A stretch of 12,444 nt of DNA from Acetobacteraceae bacterium (GCA_947476855.1 CANJSR010000106.1:1-12444); one strand, 5' to 3'; shown: positions 1-6,731, counted from the stretch's first letter. Notes: a model not told the origin generated them from the letters alone. Made by a program: numbers and translations.

Positions 1-660
1 CGCTCAACCGAGGAAATCGCTCGCCACATCGGAGAGGTCCGCGCAGCCACAGCAGCCGCCGTCTCAGCGGTCGCCCGGATCGAGACAACCATCGGAGAGG
101 TCAATTCGATTTCCGCGTCGATCGCTGCCGCGGTCGAACAGCAAGGCGCCGCTACAGCCGAGATCGCCCGCAACGTCGCCGAAACCGCCGCCGCCGTGAA
201 TGACATGGGCGCGCGAAACACCGAGGTCGCACGGGAAGCCGAACAGGCCGGGCGATATGCGGATGAAGTAAGCGAAAACACTCGGTCGGTGGACGCCGTG
301 GCGACTGAATTGCAGCGCGCGATTGTGCGGGCGGTGCGAACCTTCGCCTCCGAGGTCGATCGCCGAACGCATGAAAGGCACCCGTTGTCGATGGCCTGCC
401 ATATCGACGTCGCGGGCCAGACGGGCATACCGGCGCGGCTCATCGATTTGTCGGAGGGCGGCGCACGGCTGGCAGACGTTCCGGCGATCCCGGATGGAAC
501 CGCCGGATTCTTGCGCATCGAAGGCCTTCCCACGGCGTTGCGTGTTCGCGCGGTGGGGATGGACAGGGATGACCTGCGCCTTGCCTTTGAGATCGACGCC
601 GCGACCCGCGAGCAAATCCGCTCCATGCTGCCGCTGCCAAAGGTCCAGAAAGCCGCTTAG
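1..660 (+). CDS. Methyl-accepting chemotaxis protein with C-terminal PilZ domain (5' end outside window)
   Basis: The frame is open from base 1 and ends with TAG at 658-660, leaving 219 residues. Fragment residues 1 to about 95 are an Ala/Glu/Thr/Ser-rich heptad helix of the kind that follows the cytoplasmic hairpin of chemoreceptors (for example SISASIAAAVEQQGAATAEI). From about residue 118 a PilZ domain follows. It has the c-di-GMP motif RxxxR at R122-R126 and DxSxxG at D149-G154, with the usual beta-strand spacing. By family knowledge, the receptor part signals to CheA/CheW and the PilZ part binds cyclic di-GMP, so this receptor probably lets c-di-GMP level modulate taxis. The ligand-binding, membrane and hairpin-tip parts lie outside the window. 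The gene converges on the oxidoreductase gene at 785-1810. The domain calls are firm; the signalling role is inferred. Confidence 0.9.
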   Translation, partial: RSTEEIARHIGEVRAATAAAVSAVARIETTIGEVNSISASIAAAVEQQGAATAEIARNVAETAAAVNDMGARNTEVAREAEQAGRYADEVSENTRSVDAVATELQRAIVRAVRTFASEVDRRTHERHPLSMACHIDVAGQTGIPARLIDLSEGGARLADVPAIPDGTAGFLRIEGLPTALRVRAVGMDRDDLRLAFEIDAATREQIRSMLPLPKVQKAA

Positions 661-707
661 GGCTGGTTCGAGATTTACCGAACCGATCCGTCGGATCGAA
701 CAAGCCC
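660..707. terminator. Imperfect stem-loop after the chemoreceptor gene
   Basis: GGGCT (660-664) and GTTCGA (666-671) pair with TCGAAC (696-701) and AGCCC (703-707), giving an 11-bp stem with one mismatch. The loop contains a second palindrome, GATCC/GGATC (685-689 and 693-697). The stem begins at the last base of the stop codon, and only a weak T-rich stretch (716-720) follows. It may act as a terminator for the rightward transcript. The lack of a proper T tract makes this tentative. Confidence 0.4.
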
Positions 708-733
708 TAAGCCATTGTTTCAGGCGGTATCTT

Positions 734-765
734 TGTCGGCATGCTGGGGCACTTGTTTGCCGACA
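734..765. terminator. Perfect 8-bp inverted repeat between convergent genes
   Basis: TGTCGGCA (734-741) and TGCCGACA (758-765) are exact reverse complements around a 16-base loop. The repeat lies 20 bp past the stop codon of the leftward oxidoreductase gene, in the convergent gap. A smaller hairpin, CCGGG/CCCGG (777-781 and 789-793), spans the stop codon of that gene. Position and symmetry suggest transcript end formation or 3'-end protection for the leftward operon. There is no T tract on either strand, so Rho-independent termination is not assured. Confidence 0.4.
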
Positions 766-784
766 CAGTCTTGGACCCGGGCAA

Positions 785-1810
785 TCAACCCGGATCGTGC
801 CCGACGCGGACCAGCAGCTTCCCGATATTCCGACCTTCCAGTATGGCCCCCAGGGCTTCCGGCGCGTTCTCCAACCCCTCGATGATGTCCTCCCGATAGG
901 ACAGGCTGCCATCCGCCACCCAGGGGGCCGCCAGCTTGCGCCACTCGATCAGTCTTTCCGGCCGATCCGAGACGATGAACCCCTGGATCAGGATGCGCTT
1001 ACCCACCACGAACCCGAGATTGGGGCCAGGCGGGAACACCGGTTCATTATACTGTGACACCATCCCGCACATCGCGACCCGGCCAAAGGCATTGAGCTGG
1101 TCGAACACCGCCGCCTGCACCGCGCCGCCGACATTCTCAAAGTAGCCGTCGATACCTTTCGGACAGGCCGCCGTGATCTCGGTATCCAGGCGCATGGCGC
1201 GGTGATCGATGCAGTCGTCGAAGCCCAGGCTGTCCTGCACCCACAGGCACTTGTCCGGCCCACCGGCGATGCCGACCACCCGAGCACCCGCGCGCTTGGC
1301 CAACTGCCCGGCGACCGACCCCACCGCGCCCGACGCGGCCGAGATTACGATCGTCTCCCCCGCCTTGGGCTTGATGATCTCGGTCACGCCGGCATAGGCC
1401 GTCGCCCCCGGCATCCCCAGCACGCCCAGATAGGTCGACAGCGGCGCGCCCGCCGACCGGTCGATCTTCACCAGCTTGCTCCCCTCGGTCACGGAATGGC
1501 TCTGCCAGCCCCGCGATCCGACGACGACATCACCGGCCTTGAAGTCCGGGTGGTTGGAGGCAATCACCTCCCCCACCGTCTCCCCGGTCATGACCTCTCC
1601 GGTCTGAATCGCCACGGCGTAGGTCTGCTGCTCCCGCAGCCGGCCCCGCATATAAGGGTCTATCGAGAGGAAGATGGTGCGGGTCACCACCTCGCCCGGA
1701 CCAGGCGAGGGGACAGCGTCTTCCCGGACCTCGAAATGGTCCGGGGTGGGTTCCGCGGTCGGGCGGCGCTTCAGCACGACCGACCGGCGGATGGCGTTGG
1801 CGCCGCTCAT
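785..1810 (-). CDS. NADP-dependent zinc-less MDR oxidoreductase, CurA/prostaglandin reductase-like
   Basis: This 341-residue protein belongs to the leukotriene B4 12-hydroxydehydrogenase/CurA branch of medium-chain reductases, which reduce the C=C bond of enals and enones with NADPH. The hallmark SIDPYMRGR is at residues 49-57, GVLGMPGATAY at 129-139 and the Rossmann motif AASGAVGSVAGQ at about 158-169. FENVGG and the C-terminal GLENAP...EGRNIGK also match E. coli CurA as I recall it. There are no zinc-ligand cysteines, and length is normal for the family. The ATG overlaps the stop of the upstream alcohol dehydrogenase gene (ATGA, 1807-1810) and has no clear ribosome site of its own, so translation is probably coupled. 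A role in removing reactive alkenals is plausible; the substrate is unknown. Confidence 0.9.
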   Translation of the reverse strand: MSGANAIRRSVVLKRRPTAEPTPDHFEVREDAVPSPGPGEVVTRTIFLSIDPYMRGRLREQQTYAVAIQTGEVMTGETVGEVIASNHPDFKAGDVVVGSRGWQSHSVTEGSKLVKIDRSAGAPLSTYLGVLGMPGATAYAGVTEIIKPKAGETIVISAASGAVGSVAGQLAKRAGARVVGIAGGPDKCLWVQDSLGFDDCIDHRAMRLDTEITAACPKGIDGYFENVGGAVQAAVFDQLNAFGRVAMCGMVSQYNEPVFPPGPNLGFVVGKRILIQGFIVSDRPERLIEWRKLAAPWVADGSLSYREDIIEGLENAPEALGAILEGRNIGKLLVRVGHDPG

Positions 1811-2877
1811 GCGGCTTCTGCTTTCAGCACCAACCGCCCGGTGACCTTGCCATCACGCAACCGCATCAGCGCGTCGTTCGCCTCGGACTGAGGAACGGTG
1901 GCGACGGGCAGAGCCTCCAGCGACCCGGTCTGCGCCAGCGCCACGAGTTCCCGCAGTTCCTTCGGATTGCCGACATAGGACCCGCGGACGGTCAGCGCCC
2001 GCATCGCCATGATCGGCAGCGGCAGCATCAGTTCGCCACCGAACAGCCCGACCTGGATCAGCTTGCCGCCCTTGTTGAGCGCGCCGAAGGCAAACCGCGC
2101 CGTCGCCGTGCCGTTCACGAGGTCGATCACCGCCGGCACCATGCCGCCCGCCGCGTCGATGATCCGCTGTGTTACCGTCGCGCCGTCGCCGCTGCCGTCC
2201 ACCACCTTGGTGGCGCCGACCTTCAACGCGGCCTCCCGCTTCTCGGCGCTGATGTCGACCGAGATGATGTTCTGGTGCTTCAACGCCCGCAGCACGGCGA
2301 TCGCGTTCAGCCCCAACCCGCCGGCGCCGACCAGCACCACCGGCTCATGCGCTCCGATCGGCATGATCTTCTTGATCGCGGAATAGACCGTGATGCCCGA
2401 GCACGCATAGGTCGCGGCCACCGCCAGATCGAGCGTGCCCGGATCAACCAGGTGCCGAGTATGCGGGGCGACGACATGGGTGCCGTAGCCGCCGTTCTGG
2501 AACACGCCCAGGCTGCGCGCGGCCTTGACGCACATATTGTCGTCCTCGGCCAGGCAAGCCTCGCACATGCCACAGCCGAGCCAGGGGAAGACGATGCGGA
2601 TGTCACCGACCTTCACGCCCTTCGCGTCGGGGCCGAGCTTGACGACGCGGCCGACGATCTCATGCCCCATCGCCAACGGCAGGACGACGCCGCGATCCTT
2701 GAGCGACATCTTCTGCCCGCCGCCGACGTCGTAGAAGCCTTCCCAGATATGCAGGTCGGAGTGGCAGACGCCGCAATGTGTCACTTCCAGCAGCACCTCG
2801 GTGCCCTTCGGTTCCGGCGTGGGCAGCTCGATTTCCTTCAGCGGTTGCCCATTTTCAACGACGGCCCAGGCGCGCAT
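1807..2877 (-). CDS. Zinc-dependent alcohol dehydrogenase (MDR family)
   Basis: This 356-residue protein has the full zinc-ADH signature. GVCHSDLH gives the first catalytic zinc ligand, C38. GHE at 71-73 gives H72 and E73, and a later cysteine in ATYACSG probably completes the site. Structural zinc cysteines are C102, C105, C108 and C116. A Rossmann motif GAGGLGLNA binds NAD(P). The loop between C38 and GHE is longer than in yeast-type enzymes (WEGFYDVGGGQKMSLKDRG), as in a common alphaproteobacterial subgroup. A good ribosome site GGGAG (2885-2889 on the complement) stands 7 bases before the ATG. It is the first gene of a two-gene operon with the CurA-like reductase. It probably oxidises a primary alcohol or reduces an aldehyde; the substrate cannot be read from sequence. 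Confidence 0.93.
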   Translation of the reverse strand: MRAWAVVENGQPLKEIELPTPEPKGTEVLLEVTHCGVCHSDLHIWEGFYDVGGGQKMSLKDRGVVLPLAMGHEIVGRVVKLGPDAKGVKVGDIRIVFPWLGCGMCEACLAEDDNMCVKAARSLGVFQNGGYGTHVVAPHTRHLVDPGTLDLAVAATYACSGITVYSAIKKIMPIGAHEPVVLVGAGGLGLNAIAVLRALKHQNIISVDISAEKREAALKVGATKVVDGSGDGATVTQRIIDAAGGMVPAVIDLVNGTATARFAFGALNKGGKLIQVGLFGGELMLPLPIMAMRALTVRGSYVGNPKELRELVALAQTGSLEALPVATVPQSEANDALMRLRDGKVTGRLVLKAEAA

Positions 2878-2910
2878 GGCGGTTCTCCCTCAACTGGTAA
2901 GCAGGTGGGA

Positions 2911-2938
2911 TGGATAGCGCGCGGGGGGAAGCGGTCAA
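2911..2938 (-). promoter_or_regulatory. Candidate sigma70-like promoter of the alcohol dehydrogenase operon
   Basis: On the complement strand, TTGACC (2933-2938) is followed after 16 bases by TATCCA (2911-2916). Transcription would start near 2904 and give a leader of about 27 bases carrying the GGGAG ribosome site. The -35 is good and the -10 is moderate. Confidence 0.45.
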
Positions 2939-2946
2939 GGCGGGAC

Positions 2947-2975
2947 TTGCACTCACGCCCATTCGGTCCTATTTT
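2947..2975 (+). promoter_or_regulatory. Candidate sigma70-like promoter of the antitoxin-toxin pair
   Basis: TTGCAC (2947-2952), 17 bases, then TATTTT (2970-2975), in a stretch clearly richer in A/T than its surroundings. The predicted start near 2982 lies just before the ATG at 2985 and 24 bases before the ATG at 3006. This decides against the upstream ATG at 2910. Antitoxins of this class usually bind their own promoter, so an operator is expected here, though I see no clear palindrome. Confidence 0.5.
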
Positions 2976-2984
2976 CTGTCTCAT

Positions 2985-3464
2985 ATGAACACAGGCACGC
3001 CCCTCATGTCCGCCACCCTCTCGGCCCCAGGCCTATCCGCCACCGTTGCCGAACTGGCCGATCTGGTGGCCGAACGCATGGCGCCTGCCACCAATCTGGA
3101 TGTGGCCGACGAAGTGGAACGTGGCCTGCCGCTCGCCACCGTCGAGCGGATCGCCCAGTCGCTAGCGCCCGACGATCCCAATTTCGTCTACCGCTTCGTC
3201 CCACGCGCTACCCTCGCCCGCCGGCGCGCCAAGTCGGGCGGTCGTCTCAGCACGGAAGAAAGCGCCCGTGTCGTCCGCGTGGCCGCCGTCTGGTCCCTCG
3301 CCCGCCAGGTCTGGCATGACGAACCCGCCGCTCGGCGGTTCCTGTTCACGCCACACAGCCTGCTGAACGATCGCCGGCCGATCGACATGGTCCTGGCCAG
3401 TGAGTTCGGGCGTCCTCTGGTCGAAGACATCCTGGGCGGCCTCGCCTATGGCACCGCGGTGTGA
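2985..3464 (+). CDS. Xre/MbcA/ParS-type antitoxin (DUF2384 toxin-binding domain)
   Basis: The protein has 159 residues from the ATG at 2985. The N-terminal half carries a helix-turn-helix-like segment ending in PRATLARRRA, the usual form of the Xre-like part. The C-terminal 70 residues (STEESARVVRVAAVWSLARQ ... FGRPLVEDILGGLAYG) are a typical DUF2384 domain, which caps the toxin active site. Starts at 2910, 2985 and 3006 are in frame. The promoter lies downstream of 2910, so 2985 or 3006 is likely; 3006 has AGG 10 bases upstream, while 2985 would be almost leaderless. The stop overlaps the toxin GTG by 4 bases (GTGA, 3461-3464), which keeps antitoxin and toxin synthesis coupled. The family call is firm; the exact start is open. 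Confidence 0.88.
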   Translation: MNTGTPLMSATLSAPGLSATVAELADLVAERMAPATNLDVADEVERGLPLATVERIAQSLAPDDPNFVYRFVPRATLARRRAKSGGRLSTEESARVVRVAAVWSLARQVWHDEPAARRFLFTPHSLLNDRRPIDMVLASEFGRPLVEDILGGLAYGTAV

Positions 3465-3940
3465 CAGCGCAGCGTCTGGACCGTGTCCTGACAGCGTTCC
3501 GCATTGGCGATCCGGACGGCCGCTTCCCGATCTTCGACGCCACCGGCGCGGGGATGTACCCAGGGCGGTGGAACACGCACCGCAGCCCGATCATCTACGC
3601 ATCGGAACACTATTCAACCGCGATGCTCGAGAAACTGGTGCGCGGCATGGGCGCCCTACCGCCGAACCAGCACTTCATCGAGATCACGATCCCGAACGGC
3701 GTCACCTACGAGATCCTGAACATTGCCCACCTACCCGGCTGGGACGACCGCGACCCGGTCGCCGCCCGCGCGTATGGCGAGGCCTGGTACCTCGCCCGCC
3801 GCTCGCTCATATTGGTGGTGCCGAGCGTGGTGGCGCGGATGGAGCGGAATGTGCTGGTGAACCCAGATCATCCGGAGTTTCCGCGAATCACGACCAGCCT
3901 GCACCACCCGATCTGGTGGGACCGGCGTCTGTTCAGTTGA
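3461..3940 (+). CDS. RES-domain toxin
   Basis: This 159-residue protein starts at GTG inside the antitoxin stop codon. RES toxins, by published work on the family, destroy or ADP-ribosylate with NAD+ and so halt growth. The conserved arginine (R36 in YPGRWN), tyrosine (Y46 in IIYASE) and glutamate (E57 in AMLEKL) are present, spaced 10 and 11 residues apart as in characterised members. The serine is in VVPS (S122), and the usual NPDHPEF tail follows. Length is normal and the gene looks intact, so the module should be active. It overlaps the convergent HD-domain gene by 8 bp. The pair is not flanked by mobile-element genes here. Confidence 0.92.
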   Translation: MTAQRLDRVLTAFRIGDPDGRFPIFDATGAGMYPGRWNTHRSPIIYASEHYSTAMLEKLVRGMGALPPNQHFIEITIPNGVTYEILNIAHLPGWDDRDPVAARAYGEAWYLARRSLILVVPSVVARMERNVLVNPDHPEFPRITTSLHHPIWWDRRLFS

Positions 3941-4478
3941 GCAGGCAGGCATTGATATAGGGCACAAAGTGGGTGGCCGGCGGCGTTTCCAGACCCTTGA
4001 CCTTGGCGCCCTCATCGAACCGGCGAAGCTGCACCGCGTCCATCGCGTGCGGCAAAGCGCGGAAGGCGGCGACCTCGGCATCGGACATCGGGCCGCCTTG
4101 CAGCGACAGGCTCAGCACGCTGTCGGCGGACAGGCGGGCGTAGTAGTCAGCTTCGGCGGCGCAGAGGTAGCGTTTCGCGGCCACGTGCAACCGGACCGGT
4201 TCGGTGACCGCAGGGCCGAAATGCTGGGCGAGGTAGGCATGGCCCAATGCCTCATGCTGGTCGTCTATGCCGCGGGCGGCGGGGTCTTCGCCCAGGTCGT
4301 GGACCATGTGACCGATATCGTGCAGCAGGCTGGCGGTGATCAACGCGGGCGGGCAGCCTGCCTGTTCGGCCAGCAGGGCCGCCTGGAGGGCATGCGCGCG
4401 CTGGTTCAGGTGACTGAGCCCATATTGCCGGTGCCCCTTGCCGTCGATCAGGCCGACCAGTTCGCCCACGATATCCAT
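3933..4478 (-). CDS. HD-domain mixed-valent diiron oxygenase, PhnZ-like
   Basis: This 181-residue protein matches the phosphonate-degradation HD oxygenase family (PhnZ/TmpB type), which cleaves the C-P bond of 1-hydroxyphosphonates to release phosphate. Metal-site residues are all present: H29, H53-D54, H57, H75, H98 and D155. The substrate-site segments HVAAKRYL (K102) and QGGPM (Q127) closely match PhnZ as I recall it. The gating tyrosine has a counterpart in Y19, ten residues before H29 as in PhnZ. The partner glutamate (Glu27 in PhnZ) is a serine, S22, which suggests a different substrate than 2-amino-1-hydroxyethylphosphonate. No PhnY-type hydroxylase, transporter or other phosphonate gene is in the window. 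The gene reads leftward and divergently from the aminopeptidase. Other HD phosphohydrolase activity is less likely because of the family-specific AAKRYL and QGGPM motifs. Confidence 0.8.
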   Translation of the reverse strand: MDIVGELVGLIDGKGHRQYGLSHLNQRAHALQAALLAEQAGCPPALITASLLHDIGHMVHDLGEDPAARGIDDQHEALGHAYLAQHFGPAVTEPVRLHVAAKRYLCAAEADYYARLSADSVLSLSLQGGPMSDAEVAAFRALPHAMDAVQLRRFDEGAKVKGLETPPATHFVPYINACLLN

Positions 4479-4560
4479 TGCGCCACCCGTTTGGTTTCGC
4501 GCCCGATGTTACCGCGCGCCCGACCCGGCCCGCAAAGGACATTCCGGTGACACAGATGCC

Positions 4561-4589
4561 TTGCCCGCTCCCCCCGGCGCCGTGACAAT
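4561..4589 (+). promoter_or_regulatory. Weak candidate promoter of the aminopeptidase gene
   Basis: TTGCCC (4561-4566), 17 bases, then GACAAT (4584-4589): four of six consensus bases in each box, about 50 bases before the ATG at 4642. It sits in the 163-bp gap between two divergent genes. I saw no equally good promoter for the leftward HD-domain gene. Confidence 0.3.
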
Positions 4590-4641
4590 CGCTCACCCAC
4601 CCCACACAGCCGACCGGTTCGACGGTCCGCGAAGGAGTCCC

Positions 4642-6042
4642 ATGCTCGACCAGACCCTGACATGCACCGCCGAATCCGGCACCGAGTCGCGCCCTTTGTT
4701 CGCGGTCCGGCCAGCGGGGCTGGAGGCTTTTCTCGCCTCCCTTCCCCCCGCGCAGGCCGCCTACCTCCGCGCGGTTGATTTCCATGCAAATGCGAATGAA
4801 TTGCATCTGCTTCAGTCCGAGGAGGGAATCGGTTCGGCCGTCCTGGGCCTGGGCACCGACACCTCTCCGTTCGCCTTCGGCGGCCTGCCCACCCGCCTGC
4901 CCGCCGGCAGCGCCTGGCGACTGGAGCCTGGAGACTACGATCTTTCCGCCGCGACGCTGGGCTTCTGCCTGGGCGCCTACCAGTACACCGGCGTGCGCCC
5001 GGCCAAGCGAGTTCCCGCCCGCCTGGTGATCGAGGGGGACCAGGCCGCGGCGCTGTCCACAGCGCGCGCCACCTGGATGGTGCGGGACCTGATCAACACC
5101 CCCGCCAACCTGCTGGGACCGGTCGAACTGGGCGATGTCGCCGCGGCCCTGGGCGGCCATTTCAATGCCAGCGTGACCGTCTCGGCCGGGGATGAACTGG
5201 ACCGCGACTACCCGACTGTGGCGACGGTGGGTCGAGGCTCCGACCGCCCGGCGCGGGTCGTGACGCTGCGCTGGCGGGGGGGGAAGGCGACCGATACGTC
5301 GCCGCTGATCTCCCTCTGCGGCAAGGGCGTCTGCTTCGACACGGGCGGCTACGATCTGAAACCTTCCAGCGGCATGCTGCGAATGAAGAAGGACATGGGC
5401 GGCGCGGCCACCGTGCTGGGCTTGGCGCGGATGATCATGGAGGCCGACCTGCCGGTGCGCCTGGATGTGCGGGTGGGCTGCGTCGAAAACTCGGTATCCG
5501 GCAAGGCGATGCGGCCGCTGGACGTGATCCGCACCCGCGCCGGGCTGACGGTGGAGGTCGGAAACACCGACGCCGAGGGGCGGCTGGTGCTGTGCGACCT
5601 GCTGGCCGAGGCGTGTGAGGCGAAGCCCGACCTGCTGGTCGACTGCGCCACGCTGACCGGCGCCGCCCGCGTCGCGGTGGGTCCTGATTTGCCAGCGTTG
5701 TTCTGCAACGATGATGCGACGGCCGAGGCACTGCTGCGCTTCGGTCATGCCGTGTCCGACCCGATGTGGCGGCTGCCGCTATGGGCCGGCTATGACGACT
5801 GGCTCAAGAGTCCCATTGCGGATCTGAACAATGTGTCGTCCAAGCCGTTCGCCGGTGCGGTCACCGCAGCATTGTTCCTCCAGCGCTTCATAACGAAGGG
5901 CGTATCCTGGGCGCATCTCGATCTTTACGCGTGGAATGATCAGACACGCCCTGGCCGTCCGGAAGGTGGAGAAGCGATGACAATGCGGTCATTATTCGCG
6001 CTGGTGAATGAACGATTTTGTAACGATATGTCCTCGGTATGA
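4642..6042 (+). CDS. M17 family leucyl aminopeptidase
   Basis: This 466-residue cytosolic metallopeptidase removes N-terminal residues from peptides and is probably a hexamer like its family. All residues of the two-metal site are present with the spacing of bovine lens aminopeptidase: K228, D233, K240, D251, D310, E312 and R314. They lie in GKGVCFDTGG, MKKDMGG and NTDAEGRL. The N-terminal half is the divergent macro-like domain. The start is set by AAGGAG at 4632-4637, 4 bases before the ATG. The frame is open further upstream to 4438, but that part overlaps the divergent gene and has no family similarity that I recognise. The protein is shorter and less PepA-like in its N-terminus than E. 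coli PepA, so no gene symbol is given. It appears monocistronic. Confidence 0.93.
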   Translation: MLDQTLTCTAESGTESRPLFAVRPAGLEAFLASLPPAQAAYLRAVDFHANANELHLLQSEEGIGSAVLGLGTDTSPFAFGGLPTRLPAGSAWRLEPGDYDLSAATLGFCLGAYQYTGVRPAKRVPARLVIEGDQAAALSTARATWMVRDLINTPANLLGPVELGDVAAALGGHFNASVTVSAGDELDRDYPTVATVGRGSDRPARVVTLRWRGGKATDTSPLISLCGKGVCFDTGGYDLKPSSGMLRMKKDMGGAATVLGLARMIMEADLPVRLDVRVGCVENSVSGKAMRPLDVIRTRAGLTVEVGNTDAEGRLVLCDLLAEACEAKPDLLVDCATLTGAARVAVGPDLPALFCNDDATAEALLRFGHAVSDPMWRLPLWAGYDDWLKSPIADLNNVSSKPFAGAVTAALFLQRFITKGVSWAHLDLYAWNDQTRPGRPEGGEAMTMRSLFALVNERFCNDMSSV

Positions 6043-6318
6043 CCTGAGTCAGTGCAGGGCCTGTGAAACCGAGCCTTGACCAGCACGTTACGCTTGACTT
6101 CACAGGGTGGGGGCGTTAGCAGAATCGTTAACGCCACCCGCTCGGAACGGAACGAACGCGGCGACAGCGCATGATCCTGATGATCGTGCCGTGAAAAATC
6201 ATACCAGTATTGATTTGACCTCATACCGACGCCAAATGACATCACAGTCAGGCTCTCGGATAGGATGATTAGAAGCAATCATCGCGCCGCAACAGGCACG
6301 AACCAGAAAGGGTAGACC
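6043..6318. other. 276-bp structured intergenic region before the MarR-type gene
   Basis: This region is less G/C-rich than the flanking genes, and I find no supported gene in it. It holds three inverted repeats besides the operator candidate listed separately. CCTGTGAA/TTCACAGG (6060-6067 and 6099-6106) is exact with a 31-base loop. GGCGTTA/TAACGCC (6112-6118 and 6129-6135) is exact and could extend outward with GGGT/ACCC. GCATGATC/GATCGTGC (6169-6176 and 6182-6189) is perfect in RNA if one G-U pair is allowed. None is followed by a T tract. The region may hold the aminopeptidase transcript end plus the promoter of the regulator gene, or a structured leader or small RNA. Confidence 0.5.
6264..6283. 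promoter_or_regulatory. Candidate MarR-type operator (20-bp palindrome)
   Basis: GATGATT (6264-6270) and AATCATC (6277-6283) form an exact inverted repeat around 6 bases, 35 bp before the GTG start of the MarR-family gene. MarR dimers typically bind palindromes of this size in their own promoters. A possible -10 (TAGGAT, 6261-6266) overlaps the left arm, with ATGACA (6236-6241) as a -35 at a long spacing of 19 bases. Autorepression would follow from this arrangement. Binding is inferred. Confidence 0.5.
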
Positions 6319-6714
6319 GTGGCAGCACCACCCTCCACACCAGACCAATTGATCGGCATTCTGCGCGACACCGTCGTTGCCATGGTGCGTCGTGACGGCG
6401 TCGATCTTTCCGCTCGGCAGTTGGGTGTTCTCCTGACCTGCTATCTCAAGGAAGGCGCACATACCGTACGCGGACTCGCCGCCGAATTGAATGTATCGAA
6501 GCCTGCCATTACACGCGCGCTCGATCGCCTCGCGGAGCTCGACTACGCCCGGCGGAAGGTCGATCCGCTCGATCGGCGCAGCGTAATCGTGCAGCGCACG
6601 CCCAAAGGGTCGGCGTTCCTGCGTGACCTGCGCGGGATTCTTGGTGACGCGGCAACTGAGGGCAAGAAGGCCGCGGCACCCGCCAAGGCTGCCAGCCGCC
6701 GCGCCGCCGGATAG
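6319..6714 (+). CDS. MarR-family transcriptional regulator
   Basis: This 131-residue protein starts at GTG, with AAAGGG at 6307-6312, 6 bases upstream. A winged helix-turn-helix covers about residues 45-100. The recognition-helix region is VRGLAAELNVSKPAITRALD, followed by the wing DPLDRRSVIVQRTPKG, where the Asp-Arg-Arg triplet is typical of MarR proteins. The C-terminal dimerisation helix is short and runs into a Lys/Ala-rich tail (residues about 115-131), which is unusual and may add non-specific DNA contact. The effector and targets are not evident. The neighbours are an aminopeptidase upstream and, convergently, a histidine kinase, so the only visible candidate target is its own promoter palindrome. 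Confidence 0.88.
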   Translation: MAAPPSTPDQLIGILRDTVVAMVRRDGVDLSARQLGVLLTCYLKEGAHTVRGLAAELNVSKPAITRALDRLAELDYARRKVDPLDRRSVIVQRTPKGSAFLRDLRGILGDAATEGKKAAAPAKAASRRAAG

Positions 6715-6731
6715 GCATCAAGCCGACCAAC

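Noticed and set aside
2910..2984. Upstream ATG extension of the antitoxin
   Set aside because: The stretch contains the likely -35 and -10 boxes of the gene itself and of the divergent operon, and it has no family similarity.
2878..4478. A joint defence island of the RES module with the HD-domain gene
   Set aside because: The HD protein carries PhnZ-specific motifs rather than those of defence HD nucleases, and it is convergent to the toxin gene, not in its operon.
4438..4641. Upstream extension of the aminopeptidase frame
   Set aside because: It overlaps the divergent PhnZ-like gene, while the ATG at 4642 has a clear AAGGAG site and the family N-terminus begins there.
4252..5748. Long leftward open frame opposite the aminopeptidase gene
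   Set aside because: It has low-complexity Gly/Arg/Gln composition and no recognisable motif, and the aminopeptidase on the other strand has every catalytic residue.
6116..6132. TTAG...TTAAC as a CtrA site before the MarR-type gene
   Set aside because: The spacer is 8 rather than 7 and the first half is also mismatched; the word is better explained by the inverted repeat at 6112-6135.
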